Source: Fontibacillus puldeungensis
GTDB taxonomy: Bacteria > Bacillota > Bacilli > Paenibacillales > Paenibacillaceae
NCBI RefSeq assembly: GCF_042678945.1
Contig: NZ_JBHTLM010000013.1
Span: 90,478-154,477 of the forward strand
DNA length: 64,000 nt
Reading direction: 5' to 3'
Part shown: positions 27,424-34,457 of the stretch, one piece after another
Layout: each line of letters begins with the position of its first letter
Position numbering within the stretch: position 1 is the first letter of the stretch
The notes under the pieces: generated by a model
Told to the model about the DNA's origin: nothing
What the model saw: only the letters and a program-made list of their open reading frames with translations
Databases searched by the model: none
Translations under genes and position numbers: made by a program

Positions 27424-27456
27424 CCGGCAAATTTATGGCGACATGTTTTAAAAATG

Positions 27457-28032
27457 TTATTGGTAACTGCGAGTTGGACCACCTGGAATAGAATGTCCGA
27501 AAGAAGTGGAACCTGCAGATCCAACGTTAGATGCACTCATTCTGATCGATCCGGGAATCGATGAGCCCGCGCCGGACAATCCAGTTATTGATGGACCCAT
27601 GCCGGACATACCGGATATTGAGGAGCCTATGCTGGACGAACCAGGAATTGATGTGCCTATCCCCGCTGTTCCAATGCTTCCTTGGCTGTAACCCGATTGA
27701 CCGTAGGTTTGACCTCCATAGGTGCTGTGGCCAATCCCAGTTTGCCCGAAGCCTGTGCCTACATTCATTGAATGCATGCCACTTTCGACTTGACCGGCCA
27801 ATTGAATAACACGTTGGTATTGCTGCATTGAAGTTTGATGACCTTGTAAGGCCGTTTGGATCGTTTGTGCGGCTCTGCGTTCGCGCTGTGCCAATTCTTC
27901 AAGCTGAGTAGCGTTGCGCTGCTCTTGCTCCAGCATTTGCTGATACATGGCGGTTGCTTGACGTGTTTGTTGTTCTAATTGGCGCATCGTTTGCTCAATT
28001 TCACGGATTTGCTGACTGACGTTGGTGTACAT
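27457..28032 (-). CDS. Coiled-coil protein with Gly/Ser-rich tail
   Basis: Protein of 191 residues of unknown function. Residues 1-85 are a Gln- and Glu-rich coiled coil (QIREIEQTMRQLEQQTRQ); the rest is low complexity with repeated GSSI/GMSG/GxSIPG phrases and Tyr-Gly pairs, without membrane segment or signal peptide. This shape recalls spore-coat and spore-surface proteins of Bacillales, but nothing in the sequence proves that. ATTTGGATTCC-GAGGAGG upstream gives a strong ribosome binding site. Single-gene unit with its own terminator. Confidence 0.78.
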   Translation of the reverse strand: MYTNVSQQIREIEQTMRQLEQQTRQATAMYQQMLEQEQRNATQLEELAQRERRAAQTIQTALQGHQTSMQQYQRVIQLAGQVESGMHSMNVGTGFGQTGIGHSTYGGQTYGQSGYSQGSIGTAGIGTSIPGSSSIGSSISGMSGMGPSITGLSGAGSSIPGSIRMSASNVGSAGSTSFGHSIPGGPTRSYQ

Positions 28033-28107
28033 AAATTGGATTCCTCCTCTGATAATTTGGTGGTTATTTAGCCACAGTTAGGTTGCCCGTGGAAGGCGGT
28101 GATATGC

Positions 28108-28140
28108 ATTTTTAGGCAGGTAAGTGCGGCCCCTAAAAAT
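28108..28140. repeat. 9-bp inverted repeat upstream of the coiled-coil gene
   Basis: ATTTTTAGG and CCTAAAAAT are perfect complements separated by 15 bases. It lies about 75-110 bases upstream of the minus-strand coiled-coil gene. Role unknown: operator or leader hairpin. Apart from this and the broken small frame at 28233-28409, I see nothing in 28033-28450. Confidence 0.5.
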
Positions 28141-28232
28141 AGCCTATAAATTACAATAATGATGCTAATCTCATTAGTTTATTGACATCAGGATCACTCG
28201 GAATTCGTTATGTGGAGGCAAAAAGATTCACC

Positions 28233-28409
28233 ATGAGCAATGAGCCGGTCTATTTTGACAATAAACTAGAACAATTCTCTTGGGCTTGACCCCAGCGGGA
28301 ATTGTCTTTTGAGCTACAGAATGGAAAAAATTCGCAAAGCGTGACGATGTTTAGTGCTCCTGCATTAGACAGGATTTCAGCGGAACAGATACGCATTAAG
28401 CTAAAGTAA
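28233..28409 (+). pseudogene. Small reading frame with one in-frame TGA
   Basis: Starting at an ATG with GGAGG 14 bases upstream, 18 codons (SNEPVYFDNKLEQFSWA after Met) run to a TGA at 28287-28289. The same frame then stays open for 39 codons (ending FSAPALDRISAEQIRIKLK) to TAA. Composition on both sides looks coding. The TGA lies in the loop of a hairpin whose arms are ACAATTC and GAATTGT (28270-28304), with an inner GGG/CCC. Most likely a broken small gene; stop-codon read-through or a leader peptide is possible. I do not recognise the protein. Confidence 0.4.
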
Positions 28410-28450
28410 ATATATCTGGATAACATCTTGGGCAATAGCCATCGACCGGT

Positions 28451-28500
28451 TTGACAGAGGTATGAGGTTGTGTGATAATATTGACTAACGACCGATCGGT
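28451..28500 (+). promoter_or_regulatory. Promoter and TetR operator of the SMR efflux operon
   Basis: TTGACA (28451-28456) and GATAAT (28474-28479) are 17 bases apart. The palindrome ACCGATCGGT (28491-28500) lies at the expected transcription start and directly before the ribosome binding site. This is the typical place and shape for TetR autorepression. Confidence 0.85.
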
Positions 28501-28515
28501 AGGGAGGTGAAGGAC

Positions 28516-29121
28516 TTGAGTCAGACTAAAATACGTGATGTTGCTCTTTCCCATTTTGCGAGCTACGGATATGAAGGGGCCTCCCTGAGCAAAATTGCTG
28601 AAGAAGTGGGCATAAAGAAGCCAACGATTTATTCCCATTACAAAGGGAAAAACGATTTGTTTTTGACGGCTGTAAGGTATGTTTTCCAACTGGAAAGAAG
28701 AAAAGTATTGTCGTATTTCAAAATGGCCCAGGTCAAGCCTTTGAAGGAGAAATTAGAGGGCTTTTTTACCATGATTGAGGAAGGTTTCAATAACTCTTAC
28801 ACCACGAAGTTTTTGCTTAGGGTTTCATTTTTTCCGCCAGCTGCATTAATGGACGAGGTGATGACTCTTGCTAACTCCTTTATTGACGGGCTCCATCGGC
28901 AATTGATCAAACTCATGAAATACCATCAAAAGCAAGGTGAGTTTGCCGGCATAGAGATTGAGGAAGCAGCCCTGGCTTATGTGACAATGGTAGACGGCGT
29001 TCTTGTTGAGCTCCTGTTTGCTGGAAATCACCGTTTCAGGAAGCGGGTAGAGGCGGCTTTTCCAATTTACTGGAGCGGCATTCATTGTATGGCTGACAAG
29101 ATAAAGGAGAACAGACCATGA
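28516..29121 (+). CDS. TetR-family transcriptional regulator
   Basis: Repressor-like protein of 201 residues. The TetR helix-turn-helix is at the N-terminus (ALSHFASYGYEGASLSKIAE, then VGIKKPTIYSHYKGKNDLF); the C-terminal ligand domain is typical of the QacR/AcrR group. The start is probably TTG at 28516, with GGGAGGTG 6 bases before; the GTG at 28507 lies within that site. Its stop overlaps the first SMR gene start (ATGA), and a palindromic operator overlaps its promoter, so it most likely controls itself and the two exporter genes. Confidence 0.92.
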   Translation: MSQTKIRDVALSHFASYGYEGASLSKIAEEVGIKKPTIYSHYKGKNDLFLTAVRYVFQLERRKVLSYFKMAQVKPLKEKLEGFFTMIEEGFNNSYTTKFLLRVSFFPPAALMDEVMTLANSFIDGLHRQLIKLMKYHQKQGEFAGIEIEEAALAYVTMVDGVLVELLFAGNHRFRKRVEAAFPIYWSGIHCMADKIKENRP

Positions 29122-29459
29122 ATCGTCATTGGTTAAGCGTTATAGCTGCGGGAATACTCGAGGTTATTTGGGTAACGGGACTTAAGCACTCAAGTTCTAT
29201 TCTCGAATGGGGGATCACCCTTCTAGCCATCATAATTAGCTTTGTTGTGCTTACAAATGCTTCAAAGCACCTTCCGGTAGGGACGGTGTATGCCGTATTT
29301 ACCGGTATTGGTACGGCAGGAACTGTGCTTATTGAAATAATCATTTTTGGGGAGCCGTTTAGTTTCATCAAAATCGTATTAATCGTTATCCTGCTGAGCG
29401 GAGTCATCGGCCTGAAACTGGTAACGGGCGAGCAGGCAGAAAGTAAAGGTGAGGCATAA
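29118..29459 (+). CDS. SMR-family exporter subunit (YkkC-like)
   Basis: Small multidrug resistance protein of 113 residues with four membrane helices. The membrane Glu of helix 1 is in ILEVIWVTGLKHS (Glu14), and GTVYAVFTGIGTAGTVLIEI is the conserved helix-3 block. It closely resembles B. subtilis YkkC, which works only with YkkD; the next gene is YkkD-like. Members of this group export quaternary amines or guanidinium compounds using protons. The stop and next start overlap by one base (TAATG), so the pair is translationally coupled. Confidence 0.92.
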   Translation: MNRHWLSVIAAGILEVIWVTGLKHSSSILEWGITLLAIIISFVVLTNASKHLPVGTVYAVFTGIGTAGTVLIEIIIFGEPFSFIKIVLIVILLSGVIGLKLVTGEQAESKGEA

Positions 29460-29770
29460 TGGCTTGGATAGCTGTTTTTATCGCCGGATGCCTGGAGGTT
29501 GTAGGAGTTATTGGGATGAAGCGCCTTGCGCTTAAGAAGTGGGATGGGGCTTTTTACATGATCATATCCTTCTGCATTAGCCTGTGGCTCCTTTCGTATG
29601 CGATGCGGACGCTGCCGATGGGCACGGTTTACGGGGTCTGGACGGGCATTGGTACAGTAGGTTCAACGTTGACAGGGATGTTCCTATATGGCGAACCGAA
29701 GGAGTGGAAAAGACTTCTGTTTATTTCCATGATTCTTGGGTCCGCAGTAGGGTTAAAATTGTTGTCGTAG
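29459..29770 (+). CDS. SMR-family exporter subunit (YkkD-like)
   Basis: Second SMR subunit, 103 residues and four helices. The key Glu is in CLEVVGVIGMKR (Glu13), with PMGTVYGVWTGIGTVGSTLT in helix 3 and a YkkD-like end (ILGSAVGLKLLS). With the upstream gene it should form a heterodimer in antiparallel arrangement, as known for YkkCD and EbrAB. In B. subtilis ykkCD is controlled by a guanidine riboswitch; here no such RNA is seen and a TetR regulator precedes instead, so the inducer may differ. Confidence 0.92.
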   Translation: MAWIAVFIAGCLEVVGVIGMKRLALKKWDGAFYMIISFCISLWLLSYAMRTLPMGTVYGVWTGIGTVGSTLTGMFLYGEPKEWKRLLFISMILGSAVGLKLLS

Positions 29771-29939
29771 AGGCCCATGCCATCGGCGCGAGAGCCGACA
29801 TCAATTACAGAGGGCAAAGAGTTTTCTTCGCGTTTTTGCACGCTGGCCATGATATATACTTCATTTGCCATTGAAACAAAGTAGAATTAAAGGGTAGCCT
29901 CTGATACAATATCTTCATAAAGCTTGAAGGAGCGGTACT

Positions 29940-30215
29940 ATGAATAGTGAGCTAAAGGTACTACTGCAGTCAGTGATGCGTGAAGAGCTCAAGCCGGTTA
30001 ATGAGCAGTTACATGAGCTAAGAACAGAGCAGCAGGCAATAAAACTAGATATTCAAGAGATTAAGGAAGATCAACACCTGATTAAACGCGCAGTGCTAGA
30101 AACAAATGACCGCTTAATCAATGTCGAATCAATTTTGGAAAATCAGCATAGAATCATTGAACTTCTCTCTACGCGCTCCATCCAGCAGGAAGCTGAACTG
30201 AAAAGAATCAAGTAA
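29940..30215 (+). CDS. Small coiled-coil protein
   Basis: Protein of 91 residues, almost entirely helical heptads (LHELRTEQQAIKLDIQEIKE; LIKRAVLETNDRLINVESIL). No membrane segment or known domain. It resembles short DUF-type coiled coils that are frequent in Bacillales and phages. GAAGGAG lies 8 bases before ATG. A weak terminator (CCGA-CGCA-TCGG, then TTTTCTTTTTT, 30227-30250) follows. Function unknown. Confidence 0.75.
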   Translation: MNSELKVLLQSVMREELKPVNEQLHELRTEQQAIKLDIQEIKEDQHLIKRAVLETNDRLINVESILENQHRIIELLSTRSIQQEAELKRIK

Positions 30216-30319
30216 ATCGATCCGGTGCCGACGCATCGGATTTTCTTTTTTCCTATGCCGCTACACTGCTCATCATTGCGAAGTGAAAGCTTGGTAGAGC
30301 TATGAATAATAAGCACATT

Positions 30320-30344
30320 CTCCGTCCACAAACTCCGTCCACAA
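30320..30344 (+). repeat. 12-bp tandem direct repeat
   Basis: CTCCGTCCACAA occurs twice, at 30320-30331 and 30333-30344, one base apart. The repeat lies before a minus-strand terminator-like hairpin. Could be a regulator site or a slippage duplication. Confidence 0.6.
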
Positions 30345-30346
30345 AT

Positions 30347-30397
30347 AAAAAAAGACAAAAGCCCTCGTAGAAAATGCTTGCTACAAAGGCTTTTGTC
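30347..30397 (-). terminator. Terminator-like hairpin facing the minus strand
   Basis: GACAAAAGCC (30354-30363) and GGCTTTTGTC (30388-30397) form a perfect 10-bp stem, with an inner GTAG/CTAC. Only on the minus strand is it followed by seven Ts. It overlaps the stop codon of the minus-strand frame 30381-30581, which is its only visible client. Confidence 0.7.
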
Positions 30398-30581
30398 CGG
30401 GCGCCCCTCGCGGGACGCCCATCATGGGAGAGGAGAAACCGGACGAAGAGCTTATGGGGAAACGTAAGTCTTCTCCGCGGTTGTCTACGACATTTGGTGA
30501 TGTCGATATTTCAAGTTTGTCCGGGCCTACCGGATTTATACATGAAACCGAAAAAATGTTATGAAGTTTTTCGTTTTTCAT
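30381..30581 (-). CDS. Possible small protein, antisense to another candidate
   Basis: A frame of 66 codons (start KNEKLHNIFSVSCINPVG, end GVPRGAPGQKPL). For it: a perfect intrinsic terminator in the same orientation overlaps its stop. Against it: AGGA sits directly against the ATG, leaving no normal spacing, and a rival frame lies on the other strand. No domain is recognised. One of the two may be real. Confidence 0.3.
   Translation of the reverse strand: MKNEKLHNIFSVSCINPVGPDKLEISTSPNVVDNRGEDLRFPISSSSGFSSPMMGVPRGAPGQKPL
30424..30564 (+). CDS. Possible small charged protein upstream of rsmD
   Basis: A frame of 46 codons starting GEEKPDEELMGKRKSSPRL and ending GFIHETEKML. For it: an acidic/basic composition with codon use like its neighbours, and a hairpin (CGAAAAA/TTTTTCG) right after the stop. 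Against it: no clear Shine-Dalgarno sequence. It is antisense to the other small candidate here. Function unknown. Confidence 0.38.
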   Translation: MGEEKPDEELMGKRKSSPRLSTTFGDVDISSLSGPTGFIHETEKML

Positions 30582-30647
30582 TCCTGGCGGTATTGTGGTA
30601 CGATATCGACGTGGAATTTTCAGGCATATATAAGGGTGTGAACATTC

Positions 30648-31217
30648 ATGAGAGTCATTTCGGGCAGTGCCCGGGGAAGAACGTTGAAGGCTGTCCCAGG
30701 GATGGGAACAAGGCCGACGACCGACAAGGTCAAGGAAGCGATCTTCAGCATCATTGGCCCATACTTTGACGGCGGTGCCGTGCTGGATTTATTTGCAGGC
30801 ACAGGAGGCTTAGGAATAGAGGCGCTCAGTCGCGGTATGGACAAGGCTGTATTTATTGATAAGGAGTACAAAAGCATCGAGACGGTCCGTAGCAATCTTA
30901 AAGCAGCCGGCTTGGAGGATCAGGCCGAGGTGTATAAAAATGATGCCGAGCGAGCGCTTAAGGCACTTTCCAAACGGGAGGCAGCCTTCGATCTGGTGTT
31001 TCTCGATCCGCCCTACCGGTTAAAGATTGGGGACGCGCTCATGAAGCAGATGGACGAGCTGAAGCTGCTAAGGCGGCAGGCAACGGTCGTACTGGAATAC
31101 GAGTCCTCCTACATTTATCCCGATCGTTTCGGGAGTTTTACACAACTGCGTAAAGCGGAATACGGCGAGACGACCGTATCGATCTACGTTTACGATCAAG
31201 AGTCAGGCTCGGTTTAG
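30648..31217 (+). CDS. rsmD: 16S rRNA (guanine966-N2)-methyltransferase RsmD
   Basis: Methyltransferase of 189 residues that makes m2G966 in 16S rRNA of the 30S subunit, using S-adenosylmethionine. Visible: the start RVISGSARGRTLKAVPG with the RNA-binding turn, motif I VLDLFAGTGGLGIEALSRG (about 45-63) and motif IV DPPY (about 122-125), which binds the target guanine. Same place as ylbH in B. subtilis, just upstream of coaD with a 28-base gap, so an operon. Confidence 0.95.
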   Translation: MRVISGSARGRTLKAVPGMGTRPTTDKVKEAIFSIIGPYFDGGAVLDLFAGTGGLGIEALSRGMDKAVFIDKEYKSIETVRSNLKAAGLEDQAEVYKNDAERALKALSKREAAFDLVFLDPPYRLKIGDALMKQMDELKLLRRQATVVLEYESSYIYPDRFGSFTQLRKAEYGETTVSIYVYDQESGSV

Positions 31218-31245
31218 AACGGGCAAAGATAGGAGGAATTACAGC

Positions 31246-31761
31246 ATGAATGAACGGCGGAATTCGCCGCGAATTGCAGTCTATCCCGGCAGCTTTGATC
31301 CGGTAACAAAGGGTCATATGGATATCATTCAGCGGGCATCACGTCAATTTGACAAGCTGATTGTTGCGGTGCTTAACAATTTAAGCAAGAAGCCTTTATT
31401 TACGGTTGAGGAACGGAAGCTGCTCCTTGCAGAGGTTACTGCTCATTTGCCAAATGTTGAGGTTGATAGCTTCCGAGACCTGCTGGTGAACTATATGGAC
31501 TACAAGCAGGCGCATGTCATTGTGCGGGGAATCCGCTCAGTGACAGATTTTGAATATGAGCTTCAGCTCGCTTCTACGAATCATAAGCTAAATAGTGAAG
31601 TAGAGACGATTTTTATGATGACCAATCCGAAATACTCCTATTTAAGCTCCAGTGTGGTGAAGGAAATCGCCAGCTTCCACGGGGATGTAAGCGATCTAGT
31701 TCCTCCGGAAGTGGATCGTGCGATGCGTAAAAAATTTCCCGATAAACCGAGTGGAGATTAA
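31246..31761 (+). CDS. coaD: Phosphopantetheine adenylyltransferase
   Basis: Enzyme of 171 residues for the fourth step of coenzyme A synthesis: 4'-phosphopantetheine plus ATP to dephospho-CoA. The nucleotidyltransferase motif is YPGSFDPVTKGHMDI (TKGH, about 22-25), with the conserved VRGIRSVTDFEYELQLA and YSYLSSSVVKEIA later. AGGAGG lies 9 bases before ATG. Its stop overlaps the stop of the convergent ylbJ by 3 bases, so there is no room for a terminator between them. Confidence 0.97.
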   Translation: MNERRNSPRIAVYPGSFDPVTKGHMDIIQRASRQFDKLIVAVLNNLSKKPLFTVEERKLLLAEVTAHLPNVEVDSFRDLLVNYMDYKQAHVIVRGIRSVTDFEYELQLASTNHKLNSEVETIFMMTNPKYSYLSSSVVKEIASFHGDVSDLVPPEVDRAMRKKFPDKPSGD

Positions 31762-32987
31762 TGCTCACTGCTGCGACGCCACACATAAGCAATAGCTAAA
31801 ATACCTAAAGTAAGCAATCCAAGCATCCAGAATTGCCATTCCATCACCCCGATAGCAAGGCTCCAATTCGGCAGCCAAGCCGTTGGGGTGTCGCTCCATA
31901 AAGCGTAGCCTTTGTTCTCGGCGTAAGCGGGAAGTGAGCCGGGCAGCCACGTGCTTAGCGGTTTCCATGAGAGAAGTGTAATGATATAAGCGTAGGCTCC
32001 ATGAAGCAGACGGTTGACTAGAAAAGACCGCTCACGAATGCCCGCTGGACCTAAGACGGCCCGGACCTGTAGATATGCGCATAAACCGCTCCATCCGAGC
32101 GAGGCGCTGAGCATAGCCGCCAGAATTACCGGAGGAATCGCCAAGGATGAAGTTTGAGACATCGCATATGTACCAAGGTGTACTTCAAGCAAATTCTTTA
32201 CTACAACAGGAATGATTTGACCCGGCAGGGCTTGAAGGATGACATGGATGATGACCGCAAAAATAAGCATATATCCGCCGATAATCATTAAGGTCTGAAC
32301 ACCAGTGGTAACCGAGTCTCCTAAGAGCTTTCCAAAGCTCCTCCCGTCCTCTTGTCGGGCTCGTTCCATATGCCTGATGGCTACGCGAAGCCTAGAATGG
32401 TTAGGCCCGGTGAGGACAACTGCGTCTGCTTGCTCTTTTGTCGCATGTGAGGGAGTAAAGACGTGCATGGTAAATCCAGCTGCGATTCCAGCTGCCCAGT
32501 GGATGCCGAGAAGTAGTAAGCCTAGCTCAGGCCGGCCCAAAAAGCCCGCTCCAATGACAACTACTATGAGCATAGGACTGCAATAGTGGGACGCGCCGGT
32601 GATTCTTTCTGCTTCATGCGCAGAGATTCTACCTTGTTTGTATAACGTGGCTGCGGCTTCGGCGGCTGCAGGGAAACCGGCGGTCATCCCCAGCGGCAGC
32701 AACCAGCCGAAAGTACCGGGAAGGCCGAGCAATCTGCGAGTAAAAGGTTCAAGTAAGAAGCCAAGTCCATGAGCGAATCCGCCAGCTATCAGCATTTGTG
32801 AAAGTACGACAAAAGGCAGTAAAGCCGGAAAAACGACCCTCCACCAGATGGTGAGCCCTTGGCCTGAGGCTTTAAAGGCCTCGCTGGGGTCATAGACGAC
32901 ACAAATGACGAGCAGGACAGCGAGAAGTCCGGTAACAGCCGTGGAAAATCTACTTTTGTTTTCAGCAGCAAGGTTAATGCGGTTCAT
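31758..32987 (-). CDS. ylbJ: Sporulation integral membrane protein YlbJ
   Basis: Membrane protein of 409 residues with about eight to ten helices. It carries the gate/nucleoside-recognition signature (WWRVVFPALLPFVVLSQMLI; GMTAGFPAAAEAAATLYKQG). YlbJ is needed for spore cortex or envelope formation in B. subtilis and is made in the mother cell under SigE; that role is taken from the family. It lies between coaD and ylbL as in Bacillus, on the opposite strand. Upstream 100 bases separate it from the divergent ylbL leader. Confidence 0.9.
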   Translation of the reverse strand: MNRINLAAENKSRFSTAVTGLLAVLLVICVVYDPSEAFKASGQGLTIWWRVVFPALLPFVVLSQMLIAGGFAHGLGFLLEPFTRRLLGLPGTFGWLLPLGMTAGFPAAAEAAATLYKQGRISAHEAERITGASHYCSPMLIVVVIGAGFLGRPELGLLLLGIHWAAGIAAGFTMHVFTPSHATKEQADAVVLTGPNHSRLRVAIRHMERARQEDGRSFGKLLGDSVTTGVQTLMIIGGYMLIFAVIIHVILQALPGQIIPVVVKNLLEVHLGTYAMSQTSSLAIPPVILAAMLSASLGWSGLCAYLQVRAVLGPAGIRERSFLVNRLLHGAYAYIITLLSWKPLSTWLPGSLPAYAENKGYALWSDTPTAWLPNWSLAIGVMEWQFWMLGLLTLGILAIAYVWRRSSEH

Positions 32988-33146
32988 AAGTATTCACCTT
33001 CTTCATATGTAGATGTTACAAAGGTTTCAAAGCATACATAGTACATGCTATGCGAAAGGCGTGGTTCACAGACTACTGGAATCTTGCTTAATGTTTGTTG
33101 CCGGTGGATTACAGTCCATTGCCTTATTGGAAGGGAGGAGAGCAAG

Positions 33147-34172
33147 ATGAGACAAACGAAATCTAAAACTATCAAAACGGCAGCCTATTTATTAACGCTC
33201 GCCGTAATCATTTATGTTGTCGTATACATGAACACGCCGTATATGATCAATCAGCCAGGGACAGCGGAAGAGATCAAACCGATGGTAAGCATTAAGGCGG
33301 GGGACCATGAGGAGAAGGGGACTTTTATGCTGACAACGGTGTCCGTCAGCTATGCTAATGTATGGATGCTGGCCACATATCGCTTCAACAAGAACGCGGA
33401 GCTCGTCCGAAAGGAGCCGGACCGCGACGATGAAGAATACGAAACACAGCAGCATTACTATATGAGCAGCTCCCAATCCAGTGCAATTATGGCGGCCTAT
33501 CACAAAGCCGGCGTGAAATATAACGTTGTCTCGGAATATGTTTTTATCGTGGGCATATCCAAGGAAAACAAGCCTAAAGGAGATTTTCATTCCGGCGATA
33601 TTATTAGAAAGGTGAACGGGCAGCCGGTAACCCGTTTTGAGGAATTGAGCGCACTCTTAAAAGATAACAAACCAGGGGACACCGTTCCGGTCCAACTGGA
33701 GCGTAATGGGAAAACCGTGGATGAGCAGGTGGAGCTCGTGCAAATCACGACCGCAGACGGTGTTCATAAAGCGGGGCTAGGAGTCAGCGTCGGAGAAGTC
33801 CGCAAAGTTGAGCCGACGGATAAGAGCAAAGAAGTAAACTTTGCGAATACTCAAATCGGGGGCCCTTCTGCCGGGCTCATGTTTACGTTGGAAATTTATA
33901 ACCAGCTTACACCTGGGGACTTGAGCAAGGGCTACCGGATTGCCGGAACAGGGACGATCGCCGAGGATGGGACCGTAGGCCCCATCGGCGGAGTGCAGTT
34001 TAAAATCGTGGCTTCGGACCGGGAGAAGGCGGAAATATTTTTTGTGCCGGAAGAGAATTATAAAGATGCGAAGGCCAAAGCCGAGAAGATCGGCTCGAAG
34101 ATGAAGCTCGTACCGGTTCAAAAACTGGATGATGCCCTTGATTATATCAAGGAGCTTCCGCCAAAAGCCTAA
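33147..34172 (+). CDS. ylbL: YlbL, PDZ-domain Lon-like serine protease (S16)
   Basis: Membrane-anchored protease of 341 residues. N-terminal helix (about 13-27), a PDZ domain (about 125-200: HSGDIIRKVNGQPVTRFEEL), then a Lon-type peptidase domain with Ser in GGPSAGLMF (about Ser243) and Lys in GGVQFKIVAS (about Lys288). In B. subtilis YlbL degrades the SOS division inhibitor YneA, with CtpA. ATG is chosen for GGGAGGAG 8 bases upstream; the frame is open 34 codons earlier without a good site. Same length as the B. subtilis protein. Confidence 0.93.
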   Translation: MRQTKSKTIKTAAYLLTLAVIIYVVVYMNTPYMINQPGTAEEIKPMVSIKAGDHEEKGTFMLTTVSVSYANVWMLATYRFNKNAELVRKEPDRDDEEYETQQHYYMSSSQSSAIMAAYHKAGVKYNVVSEYVFIVGISKENKPKGDFHSGDIIRKVNGQPVTRFEELSALLKDNKPGDTVPVQLERNGKTVDEQVELVQITTADGVHKAGLGVSVGEVRKVEPTDKSKEVNFANTQIGGPSAGLMFTLEIYNQLTPGDLSKGYRIAGTGTIAEDGTVGPIGGVQFKIVASDREKAEIFFVPEENYKDAKAKAEKIGSKMKLVPVQKLDDALDYIKELPPKA

Positions 34173-34267
34173 AAACCACCTTGGCTATCTTGAAAAACAT
34201 GCGTGCATGAAAAATTCATGTATTCACTAACTGAGGTATCGTGTGATTGGGATGGGGTGTGGTACTT

Positions 34268-34450
34268 AAATGTATTTTGTGCATTTATTTTTTGAATTTG
34301 AGCGAACTTCGCGAGGTTAACTGTATAAAGTGCATCTAAATCGAGGTGAATTTTCAGACCTTTCATACTTAAGTCGATTTAGATGCATCTTTTACAATTA
34401 CACAAACAAAAAAGGGGAAAAATCCAAAATTAGATGTAGAAAATGCAGCT
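34268..34450. repeat. Degenerate dyad array, TGYA-N5-TRCA type (4 units)
   Basis: Four 13-base cores of the form TGTA-N5-TGCA or its complement start at 34271 (TGTATTTTGTGCA), 34322 (TGTATAAAGTGCA), 34384 (TGCATCTTTTACA, inverted) and 34435 (TGTAGAAAATGCA). Steps are 51, 62 and 51 bases. Units 2 and 3 are joined by a perfect 14-bp inverted repeat (34331-34344 with 34374-34387), which may also act as a terminator between the convergent ylbL and tmcAL genes. The whole 285-base gap is otherwise without a convincing gene. Confidence 0.65.
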
Positions 34451-34457
34451 ATTGAGA

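Noticed and set aside
28270..28306. Selenocysteine insertion element at the in-frame TGA
   Set aside because: In bacteria the hairpin must lie just after the TGA; here the TGA is inside the loop. No selenoprotein motif (for example UxxC) is seen.
29629..29871. Minus-strand frame of 80 codons, with coding-like first half (ANEVYIMASVQKREENSL)
   Set aside because: It has no ribosome binding site, and its second half is antisense to the end of the YkkD-like gene. It could be a gene fragment, but I cannot support it.
34169..34366. Minus-strand frame of 65 codons starting KGLKIHLDLDALYT
   Set aside because: It lies within the repeat array between ylbL and tmcAL, has no ribosome binding site, and its start is part of the 14-bp inverted repeat.
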